Source: JANNAV01 sp031384695
Lineage (GTDB): Bacteria > Pseudomonadota > Alphaproteobacteria > Rhodobacterales > Rhodobacteraceae
Assembly: GCA_031384695.1 (NCBI GenBank)
Contig: JANNAV010000374.1
Span: 1-13,035, forward strand
Direction: 5' to 3'
Length of the DNA stretch: 13,035 bases
This document shows positions 1 to 6,310 of this stretch, one piece after another. The notes beneath the pieces are model-generated. The model was not told where the DNA came from and made no database searches. It saw only the letters and a program-made list of their open reading frames with translations. Within the stretch, counting starts at the first letter, position 1, and the number at the start of each line of letters is the position of its first letter. A program made the translations under genes and the position numbers.

Positions 1-64
1 CGGTGGTTGATCCAACTCTAAAACGATCCGTTCACGACCAAGCCAGTGACGATCCAACCACCGT

Positions 65-97
65 CACCGTCCGGCAAGTTCAAGGTGCCGGACGGTG
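65..97. terminator. Strong hairpin, possible terminator
   Basis: A perfect 12-base-pair inverted repeat, CACCGTCCGGCA (65-76) and TGCCGGACGGTG (86-97), encloses a 9-base loop. No T-run follows on either strand, so a classical Rho-independent terminator is not certain. No gene could be identified to its left, because the window begins here. It could end transcription from an upstream gene or be part of a wider repeat block with the two-hairpin unit that begins at 139. Confidence 0.4.
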
Positions 98-138
98 CCT
101 CCTTTGTCGCATGGGAGGCTGGAATAGTCATAAGACAA

Positions 139-247
139 GCACGTTGAGTACAATCGGGTTCACCCGATTGTACGCAACACGCAACATTCCCAAGCTGATC
201 TTGTCTTGGATTTCCTTCAATCTGATGCAGATTGAAGGAAATCCGCT
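139..247. repeat. Two-hairpin intergenic repeat, copy 1
   Basis: This is one of two direct copies of a 109-base unit in the window; the other is at 2646-2754, and by eye 96 of 109 positions agree. The first hairpin pairs GTACAATCGGG (148-158) with CCCGATTGTAC (163-173), and the stem extends outward after one mismatch. The second pairs 208-224 with 228-244 as a perfect 17-base-pair stem with a 3-base loop; its left arm begins GGATTTCC. The identical spacer between the hairpins contains AACATTCCCAAGCTGATC. The unit has no coding potential I recognise. It could be a REP- or MITE-like element, or a conserved terminator/RNA structure. Copy 1 lies between an unknown gene to the left and the 3' end of the DUF3179 gene. 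Confidence 0.85.
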
Positions 248-294
248 CTAAAATTTGTCCTTCGTTCTTCTCTGCCCAAATATCCCACAGGGGC

Positions 295-348
295 GCGGGG
301 GCGCGAGACCCCCGCTTTTCAACAGCGGGTGCAGGCGCGCGCGCCCCC
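295..348. terminator. GC-rich hairpins at 3' end of DUF3179 gene
   Basis: GCGGGGG (295-301) pairs perfectly with CCCCCGC (309-315) around a 7-base loop, and TTTT follows on the plus strand (316-319). In that direction it resembles a Rho-independent terminator. On the minus strand it lies just beyond the stop codon of the DUF3179 gene, without a T-run. Two alternative pairings use the same bases: CCCGC (311-315) with GCGGG (325-329), and GGGGGCGCG (297-305) with CGCGCCCCC (340-348). The structure may therefore end transcription from both sides. Confidence 0.5.
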
Positions 349-1709
349 TATTCCCCGTACAACTCCGCATCCCCCAGATATCCGTTCCAGGCGAACCAAT
401 AGGCCACATGCCCCGCCACCCGTGCCAGACTGCGGCCACCCGGCGCCACCAGCGCCTCTTCGGTCTGCCGCCAGACCACGCCATCGCCGCTTACCAGCTT
501 GCCTGATCGCAGCGCAAACGTCAGATCGCGCCGCTCATAGGCCCGCGCCGACCGGCTGTCAGTATCGCCCAGCACCACCACCGCAAACCCCGCCACCGCA
601 TCATTGATCACCGGCGCTTTGCGGAATGCCGTCATCGGCCAGGCCTTAGCGCCGCCAAACCGCCGGATGCCAAAAACGTAATCCTTCTTCTTCTGCCGTG
701 ACTGGTCCGCCACCGCCGGGAACATCAGGTCTTTCGAGGCAAAATAGTCCTGATACACCACACCCGAGCCATAGTCGCGCCGATACCCCGTTTCCAGCGC
801 CAGCACCTTGCTGCCCGGATTGGCCGCAGCCCACGCATCCCACCGCGCAATCACCACCGGGCGCTGCTGCAACTCGATCCCACTGGCGGCCAGCTTGCCC
901 ACCACCGGCTTGCCGGTGAACTGGTTCCACAGGCTCAACGTCGCCCGATCAAACATCAGCTTGTTGGACCGGTACAGAAACCCGGACGAGCCGAAGATGA
1001 ACGGCTTGCTGCGCCCCGGCACTGCCGTTTCATACAAAATCCCCGACCCGCACAACGTACAATAGGCCAACGCCACCGGCACACCGCCGATCACGTCGTT
1101 GAACATCTCGTGCCACCCCATGATCCGCAACGGATAGGCCCGCAGATCACCGTTGATCGACACGCCAAACACCAGATCATCCTCGCGCAGATACCCCGCA
1201 CCGGCGGCACTGATCATCTGCGGATTGTCCAGCGCCGGAATGCCGTCTTTCACCACCCCGCCCCATGTAATCTCTTCCGCGCGTATCTTTGCTTTGGCGC
1301 GGGTCAGATACTCGGGCCGCAAGAACGCGTCAAACTCCGGGTCTATCCGCAGATAAACCTCACGCATGAACGCCACAAAACTGACATGCGGCACCACTTC
1401 GGGGTGCTTTTCCTGCCAAAGCATCCAAGCAAACCAGTCATCCGCCTTTTTCTCGCCCGTCAGCCCCCGCAGCGTGGCTGATATCTCCGCCTCCCGCTCG
1501 CCGCTGAACCGCTGTGCCAGAATAAGCCCCGCCGCCATATCCAGCCGCTTGCCCTGCGCAATGGCTTCAAGCGCCGCTTTCGCCTCGGAACTGCTGCCCG
1601 CCGCCACCGCCCAAAGCCATTGCAACTCGGTGCCCTGCTCGGCGCGAAGTGGCAACGGCGAACAGGCCGCCGCAAGACCTGCGGCGATGAAACGGCGACG
1701 ACTGGTCAT
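348..1709 (-). CDS. Tat-exported DUF3179 domain protein
   Basis: This 453-residue protein belongs to the DUF3179 family, whose biochemical function is not established. Seen directly: an N-terminal twin-arginine motif (S3-R4-R5-R6-F7-I8), a hydrophobic stretch to about residue 21 and a probable signal peptidase site near residue 23 (LRA/EQ). Together these point to folded export to the periplasm by Tat. The N-terminal region (about 25-150) is less conserved. The core begins at GIPALDNP (156-163), then YPLRIMGWHEMFND (192-205), the signature YCTLCGSG with C217 and C220 (216-223), SSGFLYRSN (241-249) and LWNQFTG (260-266). The Cys-x-x-Cys pair could hold a metal or be redox-active; that is inference. 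The ATG at 1709 has GGGAGA about seven bases upstream. The gene stands alone, and a decayed IS lies upstream of its start. C16 follows a poor lipobox, so lipoprotein status is unlikely. Confidence 0.9.
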   Translation of the reverse strand: MTSRRRFIAAGLAAACSPLPLRAEQGTELQWLWAVAAGSSSEAKAALEAIAQGKRLDMAAGLILAQRFSGEREAEISATLRGLTGEKKADDWFAWMLWQEKHPEVVPHVSFVAFMREVYLRIDPEFDAFLRPEYLTRAKAKIRAEEITWGGVVKDGIPALDNPQMISAAGAGYLREDDLVFGVSINGDLRAYPLRIMGWHEMFNDVIGGVPVALAYCTLCGSGILYETAVPGRSKPFIFGSSGFLYRSNKLMFDRATLSLWNQFTGKPVVGKLAASGIELQQRPVVIARWDAWAAANPGSKVLALETGYRRDYGSGVVYQDYFASKDLMFPAVADQSRQKKKDYVFGIRRFGGAKAWPMTAFRKAPVINDAVAGFAVVVLGDTDSRSARAYERRDLTFALRSGKLVSGDGVVWRQTEEALVAPGGRSLARVAGHVAYWFAWNGYLGDAELYGE

Positions 1710-1857
1710 GGCGTTCTCCCTTGTGATCCGCGATCCTTAGACCGAAAGCACCTCACGGTCGCATCAAACCCCGGTGATCGCCCGGTGAACACCCTTCCTC
1801 CTAACGCCGCCCTTGAACAGCCAAGCCTTTAGGGACAGGCTAAACCCATTGAAAACG

Positions 1858-2375
1858 CAGATATTTTGCGCCTCGATTCAATTCAACGGAGTCCCAGCTT
1901 TATGGCCCCGAGGTCAAGTGGCACGGCTTTTCACAGGAGAGTTCCGGCTTTTCCTGCCATTGCTTCCAGATGAGCAGTGCTGGCGTGAGCCTGTTGAGCG
2001 TCTTCTGCCTGCGCGCCTGGTTCAGGGTTCTGACAAACAAGTGGCCGGGATTTGCCATGCCCGTTGCAGGCGGCGGTGCGAGGACGGCCGCGTGAGATGC
2101 GGATCCCAGGCCGCAGGGAACTCGGGCAAGCGGCAGGAGCCTGTGCCGCCGGAAAGCGACGATCATCCCCGCATGCGCGATGCCGAGAACCGTGGGATGG
2201 GGCTCCGCAAGGCCGATACGCGGGTCGGAGATTGCAGCCCGCACCTGCCATTTCTGCACCGGCGTCGGGCTGATCGCAAAGTGCCGGGCAACCGACGGGT
2301 CGCCGCTGTCGTGGTGGCACTGCCGTGAAGAACCTGTCTTTTGAAGCCTCCATCTCTGTGGCGCTAAACGTAACA
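1858..2375 (-). mobile_element. Decayed IS481-family element, possible span
   Basis: The decayed transposase at 1900-2336 is flanked by candidate terminal sequences. On the minus strand, TGTTACGTTTAGCGCC begins at 2375, just upstream of the reading frame. At the other end a poorly matching inverted sequence, GATATTTTGCGCCTC, lies around 1860-1874; roughly 10 of 17 positions match by eye. The right end is plausible, but the left end is weak. I could not identify a target-site duplication. The element is about 0.5 kb against about 1-1.2 kb for an intact copy, in line with a large internal deletion. Confidence 0.4.
1900..2336 (-). pseudogene. IS481-family transposase remnant
   Basis: Conceptual translation of the minus strand in several frames gives pieces, in order, of an IS481-family (DDE) transposase. 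QVLHGSATTT starts at 2336. VARHFAISPTPVQKW corresponds to the N-terminal helix-turn-helix. MIVAFRRHRLLPL follows, then HLTRPSSHRRLQR in another frame, then HGKSRPL after a further shift. The last piece is ARRQKTLNRLTP with KQWQEKPE, the family's C-terminal end. At least three frameshifts are visible. The whole catalytic core, with its three acidic residues, is missing between HGKSRPL and the C-terminal piece, so it is non-functional. The family match is from memory of typical members; a translated search would settle it. The longest open frames through the region cover only parts of it and should not be annotated as genes. Confidence 0.75.
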
Positions 2376-2645
2376 CCCCTAAGTGAAACTATGCACGTTA
2401 ACCATGGTGCGATTTGGCTGGGGGCGGGCCGCGCGGCTTTCTGGCGCGCATCAGCCAAAGGCCGCCAAGACCGGCGCGACGCTGGTTGCAAACTTGGGCG
2501 CTTTCGCTGGAAATTGACGATGCGCGTATTAATTACATCGCGCTGAGGGAACGATTTGCGTGCCCTTGGTCTGTTTGAACGTTTGGATTTTGCATTGTAG
2601 GTGCCTGTGAAGGGCGCGTGCGGGGGCTGGCAGCCGGGCTTTAGG
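2376..2645. other. Intergenic stretch with no clear gene
   Basis: This stretch lies between the IS remnant and repeat copy 2. Plus-strand bases 2402-2578 are open in one frame, ending in a peptide that reads like a real protein tail (WALSLEIDDARINYIALRE). There is no ATG or GTG start, only TTG, and no recognised domain. It may be the truncated 3' end of a gene cut by the adjacent IS, or chance. Nothing else convincing was seen. Confidence 0.3.
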
Positions 2646-2754
2646 GCGTGTTGCGTACAATCGGATTCAGCCGATTGTATGCAACACGCAACATTCCCAA
2701 GCTGATCTTGTCCTGGATTTCCTTCAATCTGAATCAGATCAAGAGAAATCCGCT
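2646..2754. repeat. Two-hairpin intergenic repeat, copy 2
   Basis: This is the second direct copy of the 109-base unit found at 139-247. Here the first hairpin is the stronger: GTGTTGCGTACAATCGG (2648-2664) pairs with CCGATTGTATGCAACAC (2671-2687), a 17-base-pair stem with a single G-T wobble and a 6-base loop. The second hairpin (2715-2731 with 2735-2751) keeps its outer pairs but has several mismatches in the middle, so it is partly decayed compared with copy 1. The unit ends 40 bases before the ATG of the AraC-family regulator and could influence its expression. Confidence 0.85.
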
Positions 2755-2793
2755 ATAGATATCTTTTTCAGACCACAATGATCACGGAGGGGC

Positions 2794-3696
2794 ATGATGA
2801 ACACGACAGTCACCACCCCCGCCGGCTTTGCGTCTTTCACGGACTACTATCAGGAGAAACTTGCGCATTTCCCGCAAGAGCATCGCAGCGGCGGCAGTTT
2901 TGAAGTCAACATGATGCAGGTCGAGCAGGACGCAACGGAGTTGATCGATCCCCCGATTGATCAATTCACCATTGTCGGCCTGATGTCACAGACAGCGCGG
3001 GTTGAATTTGATGCCGGTGACGGGTGGCGGCCGAAACATCAGTTGCATAAAAGTTTCTTTGGCGCTCAGCCGGCCAATCAGACTTATGGCATCAGGATGT
3101 ATGATCCTGTCCGCATCATGGTTGCTTTTGCCCCAGCCACGATTGTCAGCACCCAGCTTGAACGCATCGGGATTTATGCCGACCCGTTCCTGCGCGCCTA
3201 TACCGATTTCAGTCACAAGCCTGCGCTGATGACCCTGTTTCAAATGATGTGGGCGGCGATGGACGCGGGCGGCCCTGCCAATAATCTGTTGGTTGATGGC
3301 TGTTATGTGGCGCTTCTTGGCCAGATGCTGCAAGACGAGGCCGATCTGCGCGCTTTTGCCGTGGTGCCAAATCTGGCCAGGCCGCAACTGGCCCGGGTGA
3401 TCGACTATATCGAGGCGCATTTCGATGTGCCGTTGCTGACCTCGGAACTGGCCGCGATTGCCGTGATGTCCACGGCGCAATTTGGTCGGTCGTTCAAGGC
3501 GGCCACCGGATATTCGCCGCATCATTATGTGACAGTCCGGCGGATTGAACATGCCAAGCGGATGCTGCGGCAAGGCGATCTGACCATCACCCAGATCGCA
3601 TTCTGCTGCGGCTTTTCCAATGCCGCCCATTTCACCACGACATTTCACCAGCACCTGGGCCAGCCGCCGTCATCCTATCGCACTGCCATGAAATGA
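2794..3696 (+). CDS. AraC-family transcriptional regulator
   Basis: A 300-residue DNA-binding regulator with a C-terminal AraC/XylS domain. Seen directly: two helix-turn-helix segments, about 216-236 (LTSELAAIAVMSTAQFGRSF) and 264-288 (ITQIAFCCGFSNAAHFTTTF), followed by the typical family ending LGQPPSSYR. The N-terminal half (1-190) shows no domain I can name and presumably senses a ligand or partner. Start: GGAGGGG (2786-2792) precedes two consecutive ATGs; the second (2797) has the better spacing, so the protein may start one residue later. A TATAGA at 2754-2759 resembles a -10 box, but no good -35 is visible. The gene is followed 84 bases on by the ABM/DJ-1 pair in the same direction, with a hairpin in between, and is a reasonable candidate for their regulator (inference). 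Confidence 0.92.
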   Translation: MMNTTVTTPAGFASFTDYYQEKLAHFPQEHRSGGSFEVNMMQVEQDATELIDPPIDQFTIVGLMSQTARVEFDAGDGWRPKHQLHKSFFGAQPANQTYGIRMYDPVRIMVAFAPATIVSTQLERIGIYADPFLRAYTDFSHKPALMTLFQMMWAAMDAGGPANNLLVDGCYVALLGQMLQDEADLRAFAVVPNLARPQLARVIDYIEAHFDVPLLTSELAAIAVMSTAQFGRSFKAATGYSPHHYVTVRRIEHAKRMLRQGDLTITQIAFCCGFSNAAHFTTTFHQHLGQPPSSYRTAMK

Positions 3697-3699
3697 TCG

Positions 3700-3732
3700 G
3701 ATTTCGAAAGCCGTTGCGCGGCATCCGAAATC
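3700..3732. terminator. Hairpin between araC-type and ABM genes
   Basis: GATTTCG (3700-3706) pairs with CGAAATC (3726-3732), and inside this GCCG (3710-3713) pairs with CGGC (3719-3722). A symmetric 3/3 interior loop separates the two stems and the terminal loop has five bases. It begins four bases after the regulator's stop codon. No T-run follows, so it could be a weak terminator, an attenuator or a 3'-end stabiliser. Confidence 0.4.
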
Positions 3733-3780
3733 GCCTGAACCCAGCGCCCGCTAGGTTGAAATCAAAGCAGCGGAGGCGTC

Positions 3781-4353
3781 ATGGATCATCCTCAATCCGG
3801 CAGTATCACGACCGTTGTGCGCAGGCGCGTGCGGCTTGGGCAAGAGGCGGGGTATGAGGCCTGGCTGAGTGACCTTTTGCGCGATGCCGCCGCTTTGCCC
3901 GGTTATCTGGGAACCGATGTGCGCCGCCCCACCGCCCCCGACCGCACCTATGTTTCGATCTTTCGCTTTGACACGCTGGCCAATCTGGAGGCGTTCGAGC
4001 GGTCTGATCTGCGCCGAACCTGTCTGGCCCGCGTTATGCCGTTCGTTGAAGGCGATGCAATCTGGGATCGGATCACCGGGTTGGAAGTCTGGTTTGATGC
4101 GCCAAAGGGCACCGTTGCCGCCCAGGCCACGCGCTGGAAAATGGCGCTTTTGCTGATCGGGCTGGTGTTTGTGCTGGTTGAAGCTTTGCGCGGCATTGTC
4201 GGGCTGATCGCCCTCGATTTGCCACCCCGGCTGGCGCAGTTGGTGATTGTTACGGCGCAGGTCAGCCTGCTGACCTACGTGATCATGCCGCCCGTCACCC
4301 GGCGGCTGGCGTTCTGGCTTTTCCCCCATTCCCCACCGCAGCAAAAGGACTGA
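3781..4353 (+). CDS. ABM-domain protein with two membrane helices
   Basis: A 190-residue protein in two parts. Residues about 7-105 form an antibiotic biosynthesis monooxygenase (ABM-like, dimeric alpha/beta barrel) domain, recognisable by LPGYLGTDV (39-47), VSIFRFDTLANLEAF (58-72) and the closing TGLEVWFDAP (99-108). Residues 121-144 and 151-170 are hydrophobic and predicted to form two membrane helices, so the domain is held at the cytoplasmic membrane. This arrangement matches a family of uncharacterised ABM-plus-membrane proteins. The name does not imply antibiotic synthesis; ABM domains occur in quinone-modifying monooxygenases, haem-degrading enzymes and proteins of unknown role. The start is supported by GGAGG (3772-3776), four bases before ATG. 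The gene is followed after four bases by a DJ-1/PfpI gene, so the two are co-transcribed. Confidence 0.88.
   Translation: MDHPQSGSITTVVRRRVRLGQEAGYEAWLSDLLRDAAALPGYLGTDVRRPTAPDRTYVSIFRFDTLANLEAFERSDLRRTCLARVMPFVEGDAIWDRITGLEVWFDAPKGTVAAQATRWKMALLLIGLVFVLVEALRGIVGLIALDLPPRLAQLVIVTAQVSLLTYVIMPPVTRRLAFWLFPHSPPQQKD
4345..4349 (+). promoter_or_regulatory. Ribosome binding site deciding a TTG start
   Basis: AAGGA ends eight bases before the TTG at 4358 and lies in the last codons of the upstream ABM gene. No ATG or GTG nearby gives the conserved N-terminus of the DJ-1/PfpI protein with comparable spacing, so TTG is taken as the start. The ribosome site in the upstream gene suggests coupled translation. 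Confidence 0.6.
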
Positions 4354-4357
4354 TCCC

Positions 4358-5071
4358 TTGACCAAAAACATCCTGATGATCGCATCAAACCCCACCACAT
4401 CGCCCGTCACCGGCTGGCCCGTCGGCTTTTGGTGGGCGGAACTCAGCCACAGCTGGCATGCTTTTACCGAAGCCGGTTACAGCGTGACCATCGCCTCGCC
4501 AGACGGTGGTGCGCTTCAGGCTGACGGCTGGAGCGATCCGGAACACGAATCCGGCTATTCCGCCAATGACATCCTGTCGCTGGGGTTCAAGAAATCACCC
4601 GTGACGGCGGCGTTGTTGATCAACACGCCAAAGGTGTCGGCGCTGAACATGGACGATTACGACGCGCTGTTCATCGTGGGGGGACAGGGGCCGATGGTGT
4701 CGATGATCGACGATACCGCGCTGCACAAGACCATCGCGGTGTTCTACGAGACGGGCAAGATCACCAGTGCAGTCTGCCACGGCACCTGCGTGCTGTTGAA
4801 AATCACCTTGTCGAACGGCGATTTGCTGGTGAAAGGCAAAACCTGGACCGGCTTTGCCAATTCCGAAGAACGCTATGCCGAACATGCCGCGGGGCAGAAG
4901 ATTCAACCTTTCTGGATCGAGACCGAGGCGAAAAAGATCGAGGACACCAACTTTATCACCGGCGGCCTTTTGGCGCGCTTTGCCGTGCGCGACGGCAATC
5001 TGATCACCGGGCAACAGCAGGTGTCGGCCGCAACCACGGCACAGAAGGTTATCGAAGTGCTTGGCGCGTAA
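4358..5071 (+). CDS. DJ-1/PfpI-family protein (class I GATase-like)
   Basis: A 237-residue member of the DJ-1/PfpI superfamily of the size and layout of Hsp31-like or YDR533C-like proteins. Family members include glyoxalase III/deglycase-type enzymes, chaperones and amidases. Seen directly: N-terminal strand ILMIASNP, E28 in GFWWAELS (23-30), the loop ALFIVGGQGP (103-112) and the nucleophile elbow SAVCHGTC with C140 followed by H141 (137-144). The Glu-Cys-His arrangement is what active members carry, so it is likely catalytic or redox-sensing. Translation starts at TTG. The four-base gap to the ABM gene implies one transcript. Together with the AraC-type gene upstream this suggests a response to reactive carbonyls, quinones or oxidants; that is inference. 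It is convergent with the ABC transporter genes to the right. Confidence 0.9.
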   Translation: MTKNILMIASNPTTSPVTGWPVGFWWAELSHSWHAFTEAGYSVTIASPDGGALQADGWSDPEHESGYSANDILSLGFKKSPVTAALLINTPKVSALNMDDYDALFIVGGQGPMVSMIDDTALHKTIAVFYETGKITSAVCHGTCVLLKITLSNGDLLVKGKTWTGFANSEERYAEHAAGQKIQPFWIETEAKKIEDTNFITGGLLARFAVRDGNLITGQQQVSAATTAQKVIEVLGA

Positions 5072-5323
5072 TGCACCATCGCATCAAAAGCTAACAAGAT
5101 GCACGGATGAAAAACACTTGCGCCCTCCGCCCCCGGTGCGATGCGGGGGGCGGCCCACACGGATACCTTGTCAACCGAGGCGGATTCTTTGCAACTTGTG
5201 CCCGGCTTGTGGATCGCAAGCCGCATTTGCCTTGTTTCGCGTTACCCACTTCAATTGCGCGCTGCGAGCCAGCTTTCCCGCCAAACAGGTGCAACGTATC
5301 CCGCAGACACTTCGTCGCGCCGA
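5072..5323. other. Convergent intergenic region with hairpins
   Basis: This is the space between the stop of the DJ-1/PfpI gene and the stop of the DppF-type gene. It contains two inverted repeats: CCGCCCCC (5127-5134) with GGGGGCGG (5146-5153), and CGGCTTG (5203-5209) with CAAGCCG (5217-5223). On the minus strand a TTTTT run lies at 5110-5114, about 12 bases past the first stem, so it could weakly terminate the ABC operon. Open frames crossing this region have no recognisable domain and were not called as genes. Confidence 0.45.
5127..5153. terminator. GC hairpin in convergent region
   Basis: A perfect 8-base-pair stem (CCGCCCCC / GGGGGCGG) with an 11-base loop between two converging transcripts. 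A bidirectional terminator role is plausible by position. The T-run on the minus strand is separated from the stem by about 12 bases, so it is not a textbook Rho-independent site. Confidence 0.35.
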
Positions 5324-6310
5324 TCAGCCCGGCGGCGCGACCAATGGATAATGGCAGGCGACAGATCGGCCATCACGCTGTTGCACCAGCGCGGGCCGGT
5401 CTGTGCGGCACTTCTGTTGCGCAACAGGGCAGCGGGTGTGAAAGCGGCAGCCACTTGGCGGGTTCAGCGGGCTTGGCACATCGCCCGCCAGGATGATCCG
5501 GTTCCGCGCCACGCCATCCGCATAGACGGGCTTTGGCACGGCAGAAATCAGCGCCTGCGTATAGGGGTGCGCGGGGGCCGCGAAAATCTGATCCGCCGCA
5601 CCGATTTCCACCAGCGACCCCAGATACATCACTGCAATCCGGGTGGAAACCTGCCGCACCACGCTCAGATCATGGGCCACAAACAGATAGGTCAGCTTCA
5701 GCCTGTCCTGCAAATCGGCCAACAGGTTGACGATCTGCGCCTGCACCGACACATCCAACGCCGACACCGGCTCATCCAGAATGACCATCCTGGGTTCCAG
5801 CGCAATCGCCCGCGCAATGCCAATGCGTTGCCGTTGCCCGCCCGAAAATTCATGCGGATAGCGTTGAGCGTGGTCTGGCAGCAGGCCCACCTGTTCCAGC
5901 AACTGCGCCACCCGCGCCTGAACCTGCGACTCGGTCAAATTCAGGTGGATGCGCAGGGGTTCCGCAATCAGATCTGCCACCCGGCGACGGGGGTTCAACG
6001 ATGCGTAGGGATCTTGAAAAACCATCTGCATCTTGCGCCGATGCGGGCGCATCTGCCGCGCGTTCAGATGCGAGATATCGCTGCCGTCAAAGACCAGCGA
6101 GCCATCGCTGATGTCATAAAGCCGCGCCAGACACCGCGCGAGGGTGGATTTCCCGCAGCCAGACTCGCCCACCAACCCCAGCGTTTCCCCCGGCATGATC
6201 GACAGCGACACATCATCCACCGCATGCACCGTCCGCCGCCCCTGCGCCGAAAACCGCGTGCCGATGGAAAAGCGTTTCGATACGCCTTTGATGTCATACA
6301 GCACCGTCAT
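5324..6310 (-). CDS. Peptide ABC transporter ATPase, DppF/OppF type
   Basis: A 328-residue cytoplasmic ATPase that powers import with its DppD-type partner. Seen directly: Walker A GESGCGKST (48-56), Q-loop VFQDP with Q99, signature FSGGQ (155-159), Walker B MVILDE (175-180), D-loop SALD and switch histidine H213. A C-terminal oligopeptide/dipeptide extension carries cysteines C288, C294, C301 and C319. Related OppD/DppD-type subunits use such cysteines to hold an iron-sulphur cluster, so the same is possible here. The N-terminal GTRFSAQGRRTVHAVDDVSL segment is typical of the F-type subunit. Its ATG overlaps the stop of the D-type gene by four bases (ATGA), indicating translational coupling. 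It is the last gene of the operon. All catalytic motifs are intact. Confidence 0.94.
   Translation of the reverse strand: MTVLYDIKGVSKRFSIGTRFSAQGRRTVHAVDDVSLSIMPGETLGLVGESGCGKSTLARCLARLYDISDGSLVFDGSDISHLNARQMRPHRRKMQMVFQDPYASLNPRRRVADLIAEPLRIHLNLTESQVQARVAQLLEQVGLLPDHAQRYPHEFSGGQRQRIGIARAIALEPRMVILDEPVSALDVSVQAQIVNLLADLQDRLKLTYLFVAHDLSVVRQVSTRIAVMYLGSLVEIGAADQIFAAPAHPYTQALISAVPKPVYADGVARNRIILAGDVPSPLNPPSGCRFHTRCPVAQQKCRTDRPALVQQRDGRSVACHYPLVAPPG

Noticed and set aside
22..147. Protein-like reading in another frame (SGKFKVPDGASFVAWEA)
   Set aside because: An in-frame TAA at 19-21 precedes it and no start codon is convincing. It could be a pseudogene tail, but nothing identifies it and it runs into the repeat.
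139..247. CRISPR repeat or integron attC site
   Set aside because: Only two copies, 2.4 kb apart, with no spacers, no cas genes, no integrase and no attC core sequence.
3..251. 82-codon frame from the left edge through repeat copy 1
   Set aside because: It runs through both hairpins of a non-coding repeat and has no domain or ribosome site.
1813..2328. 171-codon plus-strand frame over the IS remnant
   Set aside because: It is opposite a recognisable decayed transposase and shows no domain.
5072..5323. Small open frames in the convergent region (for example one read from 5294 to 5091 on the minus strand)
   Set aside because: No domain, no ribosome site and overlap with inverted repeats; more likely untranslated 3' sequence.
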